In this document: positions 24,451 to 35,272 of the stretch, one piece after another
Numbering within the stretch: position 1 is the stretch's first letter
Layout of the letters: the number at the start of each line of letters is the position of its first letter
Assembly (NCBI RefSeq): GCF_901000735.1
Contig: NC_081551.1
Span: 3,186,745-3,250,744, forward strand
Reading direction: 5' to 3'
DNA length: 64,000 nt
From: Corylus avellana
Lineage: Eukaryota > Streptophyta > Magnoliopsida > Fagales > Betulaceae
Notes under the pieces: model-generated
What the model saw: the letters and a program-made list of their open reading frames with translations, nothing else
Databases searched by the model: none
What the model was told of the DNA's origin: nothing
Program-made: the position numbers and the translations under genes

Positions 24451-24753
24451 TGAAAACAGACGGAACAAGTTTCTTTAAAAAAAAAACCTGAAACTTCCAG
24501 CAAATGAAACTGTTGTAGATTGCAAATTCAGTGCTACCGGACTCCCTGAAATGATGAAATTACGAACATTAGTTACTAGTTAGTGCATTTTTTAACAACG
24601 AAAACAGTAAACCATAATGGAATAATAAATTAAGAATACACCTATAAATATAACAAGTTCAGATTAGGGTTCAGGAAAAAAAAAAAAACTTAACTTAAAG
24701 CTAAAGGTAGAAGAGGCTCTTCACTCTTCAGAAGTCAGAATGTTTTCTAATTT

Positions 24754-27185
24754 GAAACTCCTTAGCAAGCAGCAAGCAAGAGCAAACAAATTCAAACAAC
24801 TCGAGTAACGTGCAAGCAAGTCTTGCATACATGATGCATCAGGTTCATACACTCGAGTATATAAGGGGGATGGATCGTGGGGGGATTTGGGAATGAATAA
24901 AAAAATGGAAATCGAGTACTTGATAGCCCAATACTCGATTTCCATAGCCCTAACAGTCAGATCAAGAGCAATCATCTTTGTCTCTTCAGACTCTTCCACA
25001 CCACAACCAAAAAAGTCAGAGATCAAAAGAACAGTTGAAAACTTGAAAAAACACAAATATGAAAATAAAAACAATGTAAATAACATAAGAAAATGAGGAT
25101 TAGGCGGCGAGATTGGACGGGCTATGAGAACTTTTCTGGTTCGCAAAAGCAGCGATTCACGCAATTGATCAAAAGAGTTTGTCTCACAAAACTTGTAAGC
25201 CATTGGATGGATATCAGATGATCCATCAACGGCTCGATTGACGATCTGAAACGAACGGGGTGTAGGTAGGGGGTTGAGAGGGATTTAATGCGAGCATTCA
25301 ATCCATTCAACCAACCACGAATCCACGATGGGATATGCATTGAATGCTCCCTCTCTAGTCCCTTCGTTTGAATCGTTTCTGGCATTTCTGCCTCTCTGGT
25401 TAGCCTAGTTACTGGCTGGTTAGTGGTTACTGGTAGGAACTTAGGGTTCTAAGTGAAATGGAGAGTAGGAGAGAAGTCACAGAAGAAATTAGAAAGCTAG
25501 GGACTGAGCGAGAGAGGCGAGTTGAATGATTTTTACTTTTTAAGTTTAGTTTTCTCTGAAACGAGCCCCAGCCGTTGGATCTGATTTTAATTTGAGTAAT
25601 GAACGGTTGGATTTGATCCAATCTTTGTAAATTTTTCCTAGCGTGCCGCGTGTCCCACTTATGCGTTAATAAGTTTTTAATCCAATACGGCCGTGTCTAA
25701 TAAAGTCTGGTGTAACCCTTTCAGATAGTCCGTCGATTAGATAGATTAATTTATTGATTTTATTTTAATCGTTCGATCAGTTCATTGTAGCAAGCTTACT
25801 GTGGTCTGCAGAACACTAGATTATTCTCAGGTTGGGTGTGGGTTACAGCTGTCGTCCATTATCTTGATCTAACGGCTGAAGTTTAATCGCCAAAAATTGA
25901 ACGGCTGAAATCGAAGTCAGATGTGTCAGTCTCGTTTGTCGTGCTTGCGTGAAGAAACGAGACTGGAAATTAATCCACCACGTGCGTGAGTTGGTGAAAC
26001 CGGTGCCATCTATACTCAATATTTCATCTTGACCGTAGATTCTCATATTGATTTTAAAATTTATTTCGGATTAGTGAGCCCATGTGTATTTTGGAACACT
26101 AGATAATAATCACGCAGGGATTGCTCTACAGCTGTCTTCCATTTTCCAAATCCAACGGCTGCAGTTAAATCTAAAAAAAACGGACGGTTGGAAGCTATCG
26201 AGACGCGTCAGTCTCGGTTCGCGTGCGTGGCGTGCAAAACCGTGAAGCCGAAAATGATTCTCCGCGGCATGACTGACTGAACCCGGTTTCCTTTCTGCAC
26301 GTGAACTTTTTTTGACCGTTTATTCTAATCTATTAGTTTTATTCAAGTTAAGACCGTGCGATTAATACCCCTATGGTGTAGTGCGGAGTACTGGATAAAT
26401 ATCTTTGTGGGGTGGTTTACAGCTGTCGTCCACTTCCACGATCGAACGGCTACGGATTAATGCAAATTAATCTGACGGCTACAATCAATCTAGATAAACG
26501 TTCGATTTTTTCAAAATTCAAAAAAAAAATAATTATACTGTGTGCGTAATTATAGATGAGCTCGCCTCTTTGTTTTCCCATAAATGATCTAAGCCGTTGA
26601 TCTTTAATAAAATTCAATCAGTTCAACCACAACCGTTTATTTAAGTTAAGAAGTTGTTAGTTAATAGTACCCTAAAAAAAACTATAAACGTGTGTTTGGT
26701 TTTTTTTTTCCTTGAAAAACGTGTGTTTGGACTTTGGAGTCTAGACGAATACCATTGTTTAATTTATTTTAGAACTATGAAGACAAATTTGTTAGAAATT
26801 AATAGCATTGTTGGGAATTTGTTAGGAATTAATTAATACATTTGAAAATACATAACTCTAAACTATGAAGATACGGGATATCATTATTTTACAATAGTTC
26901 TAGACTTTTAGTTTGTAGCAATTAATAGCATTATTGGCATTTGTTTTACAATACCATTAGACATTAGTTAACAAATTTAAACAATACTTAAAAGTTAACA
27001 ACTTAAATACTACTTAATACAATTTTTTTTTTTTTAAAAAAAAAAAATTAGTACCATATAATTTAATGTTTTTAAATAACTTATTAATTGGGCAATAGAC
27101 ATTAAACCTATAAGTATACACCTATATTATACCCTTAGATCTTAATTACTTAATTGTACACACATGACACATTGAACCTATGATT
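24754..27185. repeat. 2.43 kb block identical to 38247-40678
   Basis: Constant offset of 13493 bp and no difference seen by eye, including homopolymer lengths near 26521 and 27021-27048. Sequence just left (24480-24753) is only about 93-95% alike, and sequence to the right diverges in att-microsatellites. It is non-coding arm of the hAT element; the open frames here show no known domain. Confidence 0.85.
25800..26660. repeat. Three diverged repeats of about 285 bp in hAT arm
   Basis: Each contains acactagat or a similar start, acagctgtc(g/t)tcca (25845, 26128, 26419), then an aacggct block, a cgagac/gtcag-type block and a taatctattag-type tail. Spacing is 283 and 291 bp. They recur in the second segment at 39293-40153. 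Confidence 0.7.
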
Positions 27186-27683
27186 ATTATGATTATTATT
27201 ATTATTATTATTATTGAATTGGACATTGGACATTAAAAATTAAAAAACCTATAAACAATAATGTAGTATATACAATAATACAATGTTAGTTATACACCTA
27301 TATTATACCCTTAGATCTTAATTAGTTAATTGTAGACACATGACACATTGAATTTATGATTATTATGATTATTATTATTATTATTATTGAATTGGACATT
27401 GGACATTAAAAATTAAAAAACTTATAAACAATAATGTAGTATATACAATAATACAATGTTAGTTATACACCAATATTATACCCTTAGATCTTAATTAGTT
27501 AATTGTACACACATTGAACCAATGATTATTATTATGATTATTATTATTACTAACTAATTAATTGGACATTGGACATTAAACCTATAAATAATAACATAGT
27601 CTATACTCTATACAATGTTAGTTATACACTTATACTATACCCTTAGATCTTAATTAGTTAATTGTACACACATTGAACCTTTG

Positions 27684-27715
<32 letters not shown>

Positions 27716-27729
27716 TAACTAATTAATTG
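27060..27729. repeat. Subterminal satellite of hAT (first copy)
   Basis: Units of about 135-170 bp contain (att)n, gaattggacattggacatta, tatacaat..ttagttataca and acccttagatcttaatta. About four units occur before the gap; the second copy at 40553-41510 has about six. Confidence 0.8.
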
Positions 27730-27829
27730 NNNNNNNNNNNNNNNNNNNNNNNNNNNNNNNNNNNNNNNNNNNNNNNNNNNNNNNNNNNNNNNNNNNNNNN
27801 NNNNNNNNNNNNNNNNNNNNNNNNNNNNN
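27730..27829. other. Assembly gap (100 N)
   Basis: Joins hAT satellite on the left to the middle of a kinase exon on the right. Confidence 0.99.
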
Positions 27830-28505
27830 CCCAACCCCACTAACCCAATACATATTCCCTCGGTGTTTCATGACCAACTGTCCTGTCCCATTTTCCATAA
27901 GGTCCCATTCAAGAGAAAAGCCTCCAGGGGCAGGAATTTTGTCAGTTACCCATGAAGTAAGCATCCATTTTTGCCGTGTTTTTAAGTTGACGCCTAGTTT
28001 CATACCAGGAAGAAGTGTGTCTGTCGGATGATCAAAGCTTTGCCATAAGATTCTATCAGAATTCAACTCTTTCACTATAAAGTTGCCCGAGTTTTCTAGA
28101 GTAGCAGTGGAGTTTGGTGCTGCTTCATTGGCATTTAATACAATTGGGCTCCCTTCTCCATCGCACAATCTTCAATAGGCCGTCTGTGTCAATTGTGAGA
28201 AATAGTTGACTATTAATTTGTATAGGGGTGCCTCGGTTAGCAATCCATACCTTAGATTCGTAATCATCATTGGTGTACCATATTGCTAAATATCCACCAG
28301 CCAGATTAGTGCTGTTGAAGCCTAATTGAAATCTCCCATCATTTGAAACCAAGTGCTGTGAGTACCCAAGCTCTTCACCAGGTTTGATGGTGTCAGTGGT
28401 GTTTATGATCTGAGCACGAGAAAGTCCTGGCCCTGAATTTCCAAGACACCAACATGACAAAACGGAGAGAAATATTGGAGAAAGAAGGAATTTCAGGCTA
28501 GCCAT
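27830..28505 (-). pseudogene. Truncated S-domain receptor kinase copy
   Basis: First 0.68 kb of exon 1 of a gene very like 13182-16152: start codon at 28505, same signal peptide (MASLKFLL), B-lectin motifs and the LPGMKLG region. A 2 bp deletion near 28161-28163 relative to the intact copy shifts the frame inside the B-lectin domain (after LLKIV). The 3' side is lost in the N gap, so later exons cannot be judged. Homology continues upstream to about 28603. Confidence 0.85.
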
Positions 28506-28603
28506 GGCTGGGAACAGATTTCAGTTTGGTGTTAATTTGCTTAATAGTTTTCATGTGTTGATGTTCTACACGCTACCTACACTCGGGTCAAAGCTCGTTT
28601 TCT

Positions 28604-29560
28604 ACACGCTAGCGGCGCTCCTAATTAGAGGCTTTCATGTTGTTGTATTCCCTACCCAACCTGGCCAACCGGTCCGGGTTTCAAGTTTGACTCAAGTCCA
28701 AGAAACCCAACTGCAAGGAAGGACAAGTAGCATATCTTATTTTTTGGTTTGGCAGCTAGAGAAAAAGGAATATATATATATATATATATATATATGATTC
28801 CGCAGGGAGGAAGTTTCTCCATTTACATTACCACCATAGCCCAAAGAATCAGTCCACAAGAAATGTTAGTCTTGTGGGTGCTTTTCATTGTCTTATATTG
28901 TGAATGTAGGTCATTGTGTCTAATCATGTAAATATTAATTGGTATATATTTATTGTATTTTTCTTCTTCTCTTTTTCTACTCGTTTGCCATCCAAAATCT
29001 TAATTCGTCACAATATGCATTATCACATAATAGCTACATGTGAGTCCTATAAATCCAATGATGAATTTAAAAGAGAGATAGATGAGAGATAAAAAAAAAT
29101 AACATTTCTCATTGCGTTACACCTTCTTTGGCCTTATCCATAAGCAGCAACTCCTAGAATTGAAAAAGAAACGGAGGGATAAACTATTGCGTTTAAGATG
29201 CTGATTCAGAATCTTAAACTTACTGATAGATATACTAAGAAGTTTGGACATGAGGAATTAAATTTTGGAAATAGCGTTCAGAATTTTTGTACCAAGAACA
29301 TAAGAAGTTAGACAATATAACCTTGTTCTAATAGGGACTCAAGCTGGTTAGAATTTGATAGAACATCTTGCAGACAAATTCTTTAACTAGCATATCAACT
29401 TTACTGCCAAAAAATTATGTTCATAGGAGCGAACCTGAAAAGGTTGTTGCTTATTGCTATTAGGCAAATCTTCTCTTCTGTGGAGCATTTACATAATTTT
29501 GTAACTGTGATGCATGTATTTCACATAAAGGAAGCAAAATGGTGCTGGCTTGTTATGGAA
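28604..29560. other. Intergenic, no gene seen
   Basis: Spacer with a (TA)n microsatellite at about 28770-28794. Otherwise unremarkable AT-rich sequence. Confidence 0.5.
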
Positions 29561-29599
29561 TAGGTAGTAGCACGTTTTTATTGATAAGCATAGAAATTA

Positions 29600-29990
29600 C
29601 AGCAGACATTGTAAGTCGAATTTACCCCAAATTGTTTCTTAAGTAAGAAAATTAAGAAGAACGCAAAATAAAAACAATCACAAAATACATAGATTTACGT
29701 GGTTTACCACTAATAATTACGTCAACAGAATTTCAGCGAGATTTCATTATTTCCGAGAGTAACAATAAAATAGGCCTCAATAATACAAGAGATGTAGGGC
29801 TTCCAACATCAAAATGGCTCGACTATGAATTGGATTAGATACAAAATCAGGCTCTGCATAGCCTACCTAAATGACAGAAAAGAATCAAATAATAGAAAAT
29901 ACCCCAAAATCTAGTAACTGAATCTTGGCCTTCCTCCTCGGGCTTGTCTTTTCCGACAACGATTTGCGAACTTATCATAGACACTGGAAG
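29600..29990 (-). repeat. Possible LTR fragment
   Basis: It contains atttacgtggtttaccacta and tccgagagtaacaataaaata, phrases like those near the end of plant copia LTRs. I could not place both ends or a primer-binding site. Confidence 0.35.
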
Positions 29991-30286
29991 CACAAGACGC
30001 TTAAACGAACATATATTTTTTTTAACCAAACATATATATATTTTTCTTTAAACGAACTTTTTGAGTGTTAAACGCACTTTTAGGCTCCTCAAACGCACAT
30101 CTAAACCAGCCCTTAATGATGTTTAAAAAAAAAATCTAATTGATTGATATTTTTGTCTTATACCTTTATTTCCTATACTTTTTTCTTTTCCAATATTATT
30201 ATTCCATTTTTTAAAAAGAAAAATTCACAAGATGTTTCCTTGAAAAAATCTTTAAATTTAAATCATAATTGTTTTTTAAAAAAATA

Positions 30287-30315
30287 CCCACGCATGACGC
30301 GGGTTATATGCTAGT
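30287..30315 (+). mobile_element. Helitron 3' terminus signature
   Basis: cccacgcatgacgcggg can form a GC-rich hairpin, followed seven bases later by CTAG at 30311-30314 and then T. Plant Helitrons end with a short GC hairpin and CTRR and insert before T. Copia gag sequence follows directly. The 5' TC end was not located, so the element's length is unknown. Confidence 0.55.
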
Positions 30316-30337
30316 ATTAACAAAATTATCAAAATTA

Positions 30338-30838
30338 TCAAAGGCATCCGTACAATATTGAATTAACAAAATTATCAAAGACTTCCGGTAGTGAACACAA
30401 CAAAATCAGGGCTTGATCCTCATCATCTACTTTAATATCAATATTTTTTAGATCCAAAATAATTCTATTAAAGTCATCAAGATGATCACAAAGAGGCATA
30501 CCTTCTTTCATCTTGAGGGTATATAACCGTTGCTTTAAATACAATCGGTTAGTGAAGGATTTTGTCATGTACAAGCTCTCCAGCTTCTTCCAAAGTCCAG
30601 CGACTGTTTCTTCATTGGCAACTTGTCTTAAAACTCCATCTGAAAGAGACAACAAAATTACACTGTGAGCTTTTTCTTCAAGTTCCTTCTTTTCCTCCAT
30701 TGATGATGTTGATGGCACCTCGCTATCCAAAATCTTCGCCAAGCCTTGTTGTCGTAACAAAGCTCGCATCTTGATGCGCCAAAGGCTGAAATTATTTTGA
30801 CCATCAAACTTCTCTACTTCAAATTTTGCAGTAGCCAT
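30338..30838 (-). mobile_element. Ty1/copia gag fragment
   Basis: Reads MATAKFEVEKFDGQNNFSLW, then KARAHSVI-like helices and LYTLKMKEGMPLCDHL. This is the N-terminal gag (UBN2-type) region of Tnt1-like copia elements. It is truncated after about 160 codons, where a duplicated aattatcaaa stretch and the Helitron end begin. No protease, integrase or reverse transcriptase follows. Confidence 0.85.
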
Positions 30839-30858
30839 TCCGCAAAATAAATATCCGA

Positions 30859-30870
30859 GCTCTGATACTA
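30859..30870 (-). other. Copia primer-binding site
   Basis: On the minus strand TAGTATCAGAGC differs by one base from TGGTATCAGAGC, the initiator-Met tRNA primer site of plant copia elements. It lies between the gag start (30838) and an LTR end at 30874. Confidence 0.7.
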
Positions 30871-30873
30871 GTT

Positions 30874-31400
30874 TGTTGTGACAAATGCAAATTCCAAGAT
30901 CACCAAAGAAGTAGAAAAGTACAGAAAAGAAAAATAACACAACCATAAAAGACATCAAGATTTAAGTAATTCGGCTTAACAAATATACATCAACTAACGG
31001 AGACGATCCATGAAAAATTCACTAACAAAATAGTGGAGTACAAATAGTAATACGAATAAAACTACTTAAATCCAAAAGCCTCAATACAACCCAATCTCAC
31101 TCAAAAGAGAATTAAATACAAAAGAAAAAATATTCCTTAAAATCCTCTAAGCTTTTCAGCATTTCAAATGTGAGATCAAACTGAAGAAAAATGGTGTATG
31201 TTCTTCTTCTCTATGCAACACAAGTCTCTCTCTCTCTCTCTCTTTCGGCAACTTCAACTTCTTTTTCTTTCTCACTTTCTCAACTAAAGTTGCTGCTTTC
31301 TCTTAATGACCGAATGGCTTCAACAATAAAGGCATTTTGTCAAAGCTTCTCCAGAAGCTTAATGAATGAGAGACATATAGGCAAGTGAGAAATAAATGAA
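30874..31400 (-). repeat. Probable 5' LTR of the copia remnant
   Basis: The LTR ends CA at 30874 just before the primer site. It includes atttaagtaattcggctt and a (CT)n tract at about 31229-31244. The outer end is not certain; it must stop before the kinase start at 31523. Confidence 0.5.
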
Positions 31401-31522
31401 AACATAAAAGGTTAGGGTCCACGATAAGACTGGTGAAAACAAGTCACCTAATCTGACATGTACTACACCATGTACACATATTACTTTCTTCGAGTAAGAA
31501 AAGGCAAACCATTAGAAAATCA

Positions 31523-34500
31523 ATGGACGCCATTGCTCATCTTTTCGTCTACTCTATCTTCTTCTCCCTGTTTAGAATCTCCATTACACAAGACTCTATT
31601 ACTCCAACTCAGTCAATCAGAGACGGTGGCACTACTTTAGTTTCAGCTGGCGGATCATTCCAGTTGGGATTCTTCAGCCCAGGTAACTCCAATAGTCGGT
31701 ATGTGGGAATTTGGTACACAGTATCTTCGGAGACAGTTGTATGGGTAGCCAACAGAGAAGCTCCGCTTAGCGATCACTCGGGAGTTTTAAAGGTCACTAA
31801 TGATGGAATTCTTGTGCTTCTTAATAGCACGAGTGGTGTTGTTTGGTCATCTAATACATCAAGAACCGTAGAAAATACAGTTGCGCAGCTCTTGGACACC
31901 GGAAATCTTGTTGTGAAAGATAGAAACGATGGTGACCCAGAGAAATTTTTGTGGCAGAGTTTTGACTATCCTTGTGACACACTCCTACCAGAAATGAAGC
32001 ATGGATGGAACTTGGTTACTGGTCTAGATAGGTTTCTTTCATCTTGGAAGAGCACGGATGATCCTGCTCAAGGTGCGTTTTCAATACGGCTAGATCCTCG
32101 TGGGCTTCCGCAAATTTTTAATATGGAGGGAGATTCAATAAAGACTAGAACAGGGTCATGGAATGGCCTTGTTTTTACGGGATATCCTCAATATTTAAGA
32201 CCAAATCCAGTATTTGAGTATGAATTCGTGTTGAATGAGAAGGAGGTCTACTACAGGTTCAAACTCCTTAACACTTCTGTTTTTTCAAGATTTGTGGTAA
32301 TCCCATCAGGCGTTGGGCAGCGATTCACATGGATGGATCGGACACATACTTGGGAGCTCTTCTTTACTTCCCAAGCAGATCAATGCGAAAATTATGGCTT
32401 ATGCGGTGCATATGCTACCTGCAACCTCAATAACTCTCCTGTATGTTCATGCTTGGAAGGATTCTTTCCCAAGTCTCCAAAATATTGGGATTCGATAGAT
32501 TGGTCTGATGGGTGTGTTCGAAGGACTCCTTTGGAATGCAATGGCGGAGATGGATTCCTAAAGCACACTGGGGTGAAATTGCCGGACACGTCTTCTTCCT
32601 GGTATAACAAGAGCATGACCCTCAAGGAATGCGAAGGAATGTGTTTGAAAAACTGCACCTGCACAGCATATGCAAGTTTAGATGTCAGGGGAGGAGGAAG
32701 CGGCTGCGTGCTTTGGTTTGGTAGCCTAATTGATATAAGAGAATTCTCTGAGGGTGGGCAAGACCTCTATTTAAGGATGGCCATTTCAGAACTGGGTACG
32801 ATTTCACTTCTATTTTCTCTTTGGATTTTGCTTCTTTTTTTTTCTTATATTTTAAATAAGACATGGAAAACTATGTCGTCAGCTTTCTAACGGCGACAGT
32901 ACACTTTTTACATGTTTATTCATTTTATGAGGTGGAGGGGACGATATGATTAAGTTTATAATTTTTTTACATGTTAAGTTTTTGGATAAATAGTAATTTA
33001 AGGTGGTATCAAAGCAAGGCTCATGAATTGAAATCTTGATTATAGAGTTTATAAAACTTGCTTAATAAGCTGATCATACAACCACTAGACAGATTGTAAT
33101 GCTTGGAAAACTAGGAAGTAGGGGTGTTGAGATCAACTACTTCATCCACTTTATTTGCACCCATTTCCCTGTCTAGAGTATTGGCAAAAAGAGTTATTCT
33201 CAATGATATCTGACTCTGTTTTAGCCTTTCAGAACATCTTGAGAAAAAGAGGAGCTCCGGTGAGAAGAAACAAGTAGCAATTATAGTCAGCTCAACATTA
33301 CTATTCATGGGAATAACAATAGTTGCACTAGTCTCATACATGTGGAAAAAGAAACTCAAAACCCAAGGTAGAAACTCAAAACCCAAATATGCCTTTCACG
33401 AAGAACATATTTGGGGGTAAGTATTTGCTTTGGATAAAAGAACTATCAAAGATTATTTCATGCCCATGCATCTCTTGTTATTTCAGGAACAATAAACATA
33501 AGTCATGGGAAGGAAGATATGGAGTTACCGATGTTTGATCTGGCAGCCATAGCTAATGCAACCGATAATTTTTCAAACAACAAGAAGCTGGGAGAAGGTG
33601 GCTTTGGACCTGTGTACAAGGTAAATTACAACAGAAATTGAAGAGCTATATTTTTCATTTTTCAGGTGACGTCGTGCGTTACTATTGAAACATACGCTAT
33701 ATAACAACATACTTGCGTTACTATCGAAACAACGTCGCACTACTGGGCGACATCGTTTCTATAGTTGTTGACGTCACTATGGTGACGTCTTTCCACTGTT
33801 AACCACACCATTTGTGGCATCGTTGCACTGTTCAAATGACACCTCTTTTTGAGAGGTGTCGTTTACAATGTGAATGGATGCATGTTAGTGTCGTTTTAAC
33901 AAAACGACACTAAGCCAGGCATCACCATTCTTAGTATTTTTTATATTGTCCAAGTTATACATACTACTTCATTTTCAGGGTAAATTGTCAGACGGAAAAG
34001 ATATAGCTGTGAAGAGGCTTTCAAAGAATTCTAGACAAGGGCTGAACGAGTTCAAAAATGAAGTTATTTTGATTGCCAAACTTCAACATCGTAATCTTGT
34101 GAAGCTTCTTGGTTGTTGCATTCAAGAAAATGAAAAAATGCTAATCTATGAATACATGCCCAACAAAAGCTTGGACTCCTTTATTTTTGGTTTGAACCTC
34201 GACCTTGACTTGATTCAAAGCATTCATGTTTAGACTTATCCTCTTTTAGTAATGAAATTGTTTGCTAAGAATGTAGCCAGGTATGTGCTAACATGGATGT
34301 GAAATTGGACAGATCAAGCAAAGAGTAAAGCGCTAGATTGGCATAAACGTATCAACATTATCCGTGGTGTTGCAAAAGGGCTTCTCTATCTTCATGAAGA
34401 CTCTAGATTGCGAATTATCCATAGAGATCTTAAAGTTAGCAATATCCTTCTTGATAACAATATGAATCCAAAAATTTCAGACTTTGGCCTTGCTAAATCA

Positions 34501-35272
34501 TTCGGGGGAGATCAAACTGATTCCAAGACCAATAGGATTATTGGAACATAGTAAGTATGCTTAAACTTCTTTTATAGGTTAAGTTCAGTTGTTTTTAACT
34601 TCTTTTCTTTACAATGTTTGGTGGCAGTGGTTATATGTCTCCCGAGTATGCGGTGCATGGACAATACTCAATAAAATCTGATGTATTTAGCTTTGGAGTT
34701 TTAATATTAGAGATATTGAGTGGAAAGAAGAACAGGGGATTTAGTCACCCGGATCATCACCTTAATCTTCTTGGACATGTAAGCCCAAAGAGTGACATAT
34801 CCTACTAATTTACTTTTTTTGGTAGGGAAACTTCTTACCAACAATGCAGTTCCTGACAGTACAGAAGGTCTTATGATGCCCCTATTATTATGGTGCTTTT
34901 TTAATAGTTATTGGCCAATTTGAAGGCATGCAGTCCGACCCATTAAAATTTGGCTTTCATTTCTTTCAGGCATGGAAACTATGGATTGAAGACAGGCCAA
35001 TGGAATTGATCGATGAATTGGTAGGTAACTTGTGCACTATATCTAGTGTATTACGACACATTCATGTGGGTTTGTTATGTGTGCAACATAGACCGGAAGA
35101 TAGACCAAACATGTCATCTATTGTTCAAATGTTGACCAGTGAGAGTTTATTGCCTAAGCCGAAACAGCCGGGTTTCTTTTCTATAGATTCACCTAAAGCC
35201 GATTCTTCATCCAGCAAACATGTAACTTGTTCAGCTAATGAAATCACCAATTCAGTGTTTGAAGCACGATAA
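31523..35272 (+). CDS. G-type lectin S-receptor-like Ser/Thr kinase (S-locus type)
   Basis: Seven exons: 31523-32795, 33233-33367, 33487-33620, 33979-34189, 34313-34550, 34628-34778, 34970-35272. All GT-AG, phases consistent, 814 residues. Order: signal peptide; B-lectin ([27 protein letters not shown]); S-locus glycoprotein domain ([12 protein letters not shown]); EGF-like Cys cluster ([14 protein letters not shown]); PAN domain ([11 protein letters not shown]); membrane helix in exon 2; kinase with [11 protein letters not shown], Lys526, HRDLKVSN Asp623, DFG Asp641 and SPEY; C-terminal tail. It resembles the Arabidopsis At4g27290 type (recalled). It is a different subgroup from the kinase at 13182-16152. 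It sits between two N gaps. Confidence 0.95.
33660..33940. mobile_element. MITE-like hairpins in kinase intron 3
   Basis: gacacctctttttgagaggtgtc and, about 40 bases on, agtgtcgttttaacaaaacg followed by acact, form two strong hairpins. The cgacact ends resemble CACTA-type elements. The insertion does not touch the splice sites at 33620 and 33979. Confidence 0.45.

Larger units (their letters stand above)
18846..27729 (-). mobile_element. Large hAT transposon, left end to N gap
   Basis: The left terminus tagggctgtaaatgagccga is matched by the inverted right terminus of the second segment at 41898-41917 (19/20). Ends beginning TAGGG are usual for hAT. The element has GC-rich subterminal repeats (gagccgagcc-type, 18850-19280), tandem non-coding repeats, a transposase gene on the minus strand and a long non-coding arm. 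The right end falls in the gap at 27730. The 8 bp before the left end (tataagac) do not match the 8 bp after the right end (cttactac). Confidence 0.8.

Noticed and set aside
24721..25203. 160-codon frame inside the hAT arm, also at 38241-38696
   Set aside because: Identical in both copies because the DNA is identical; no recognisable domain, and it could not be tied to the transposase gene by splicing.
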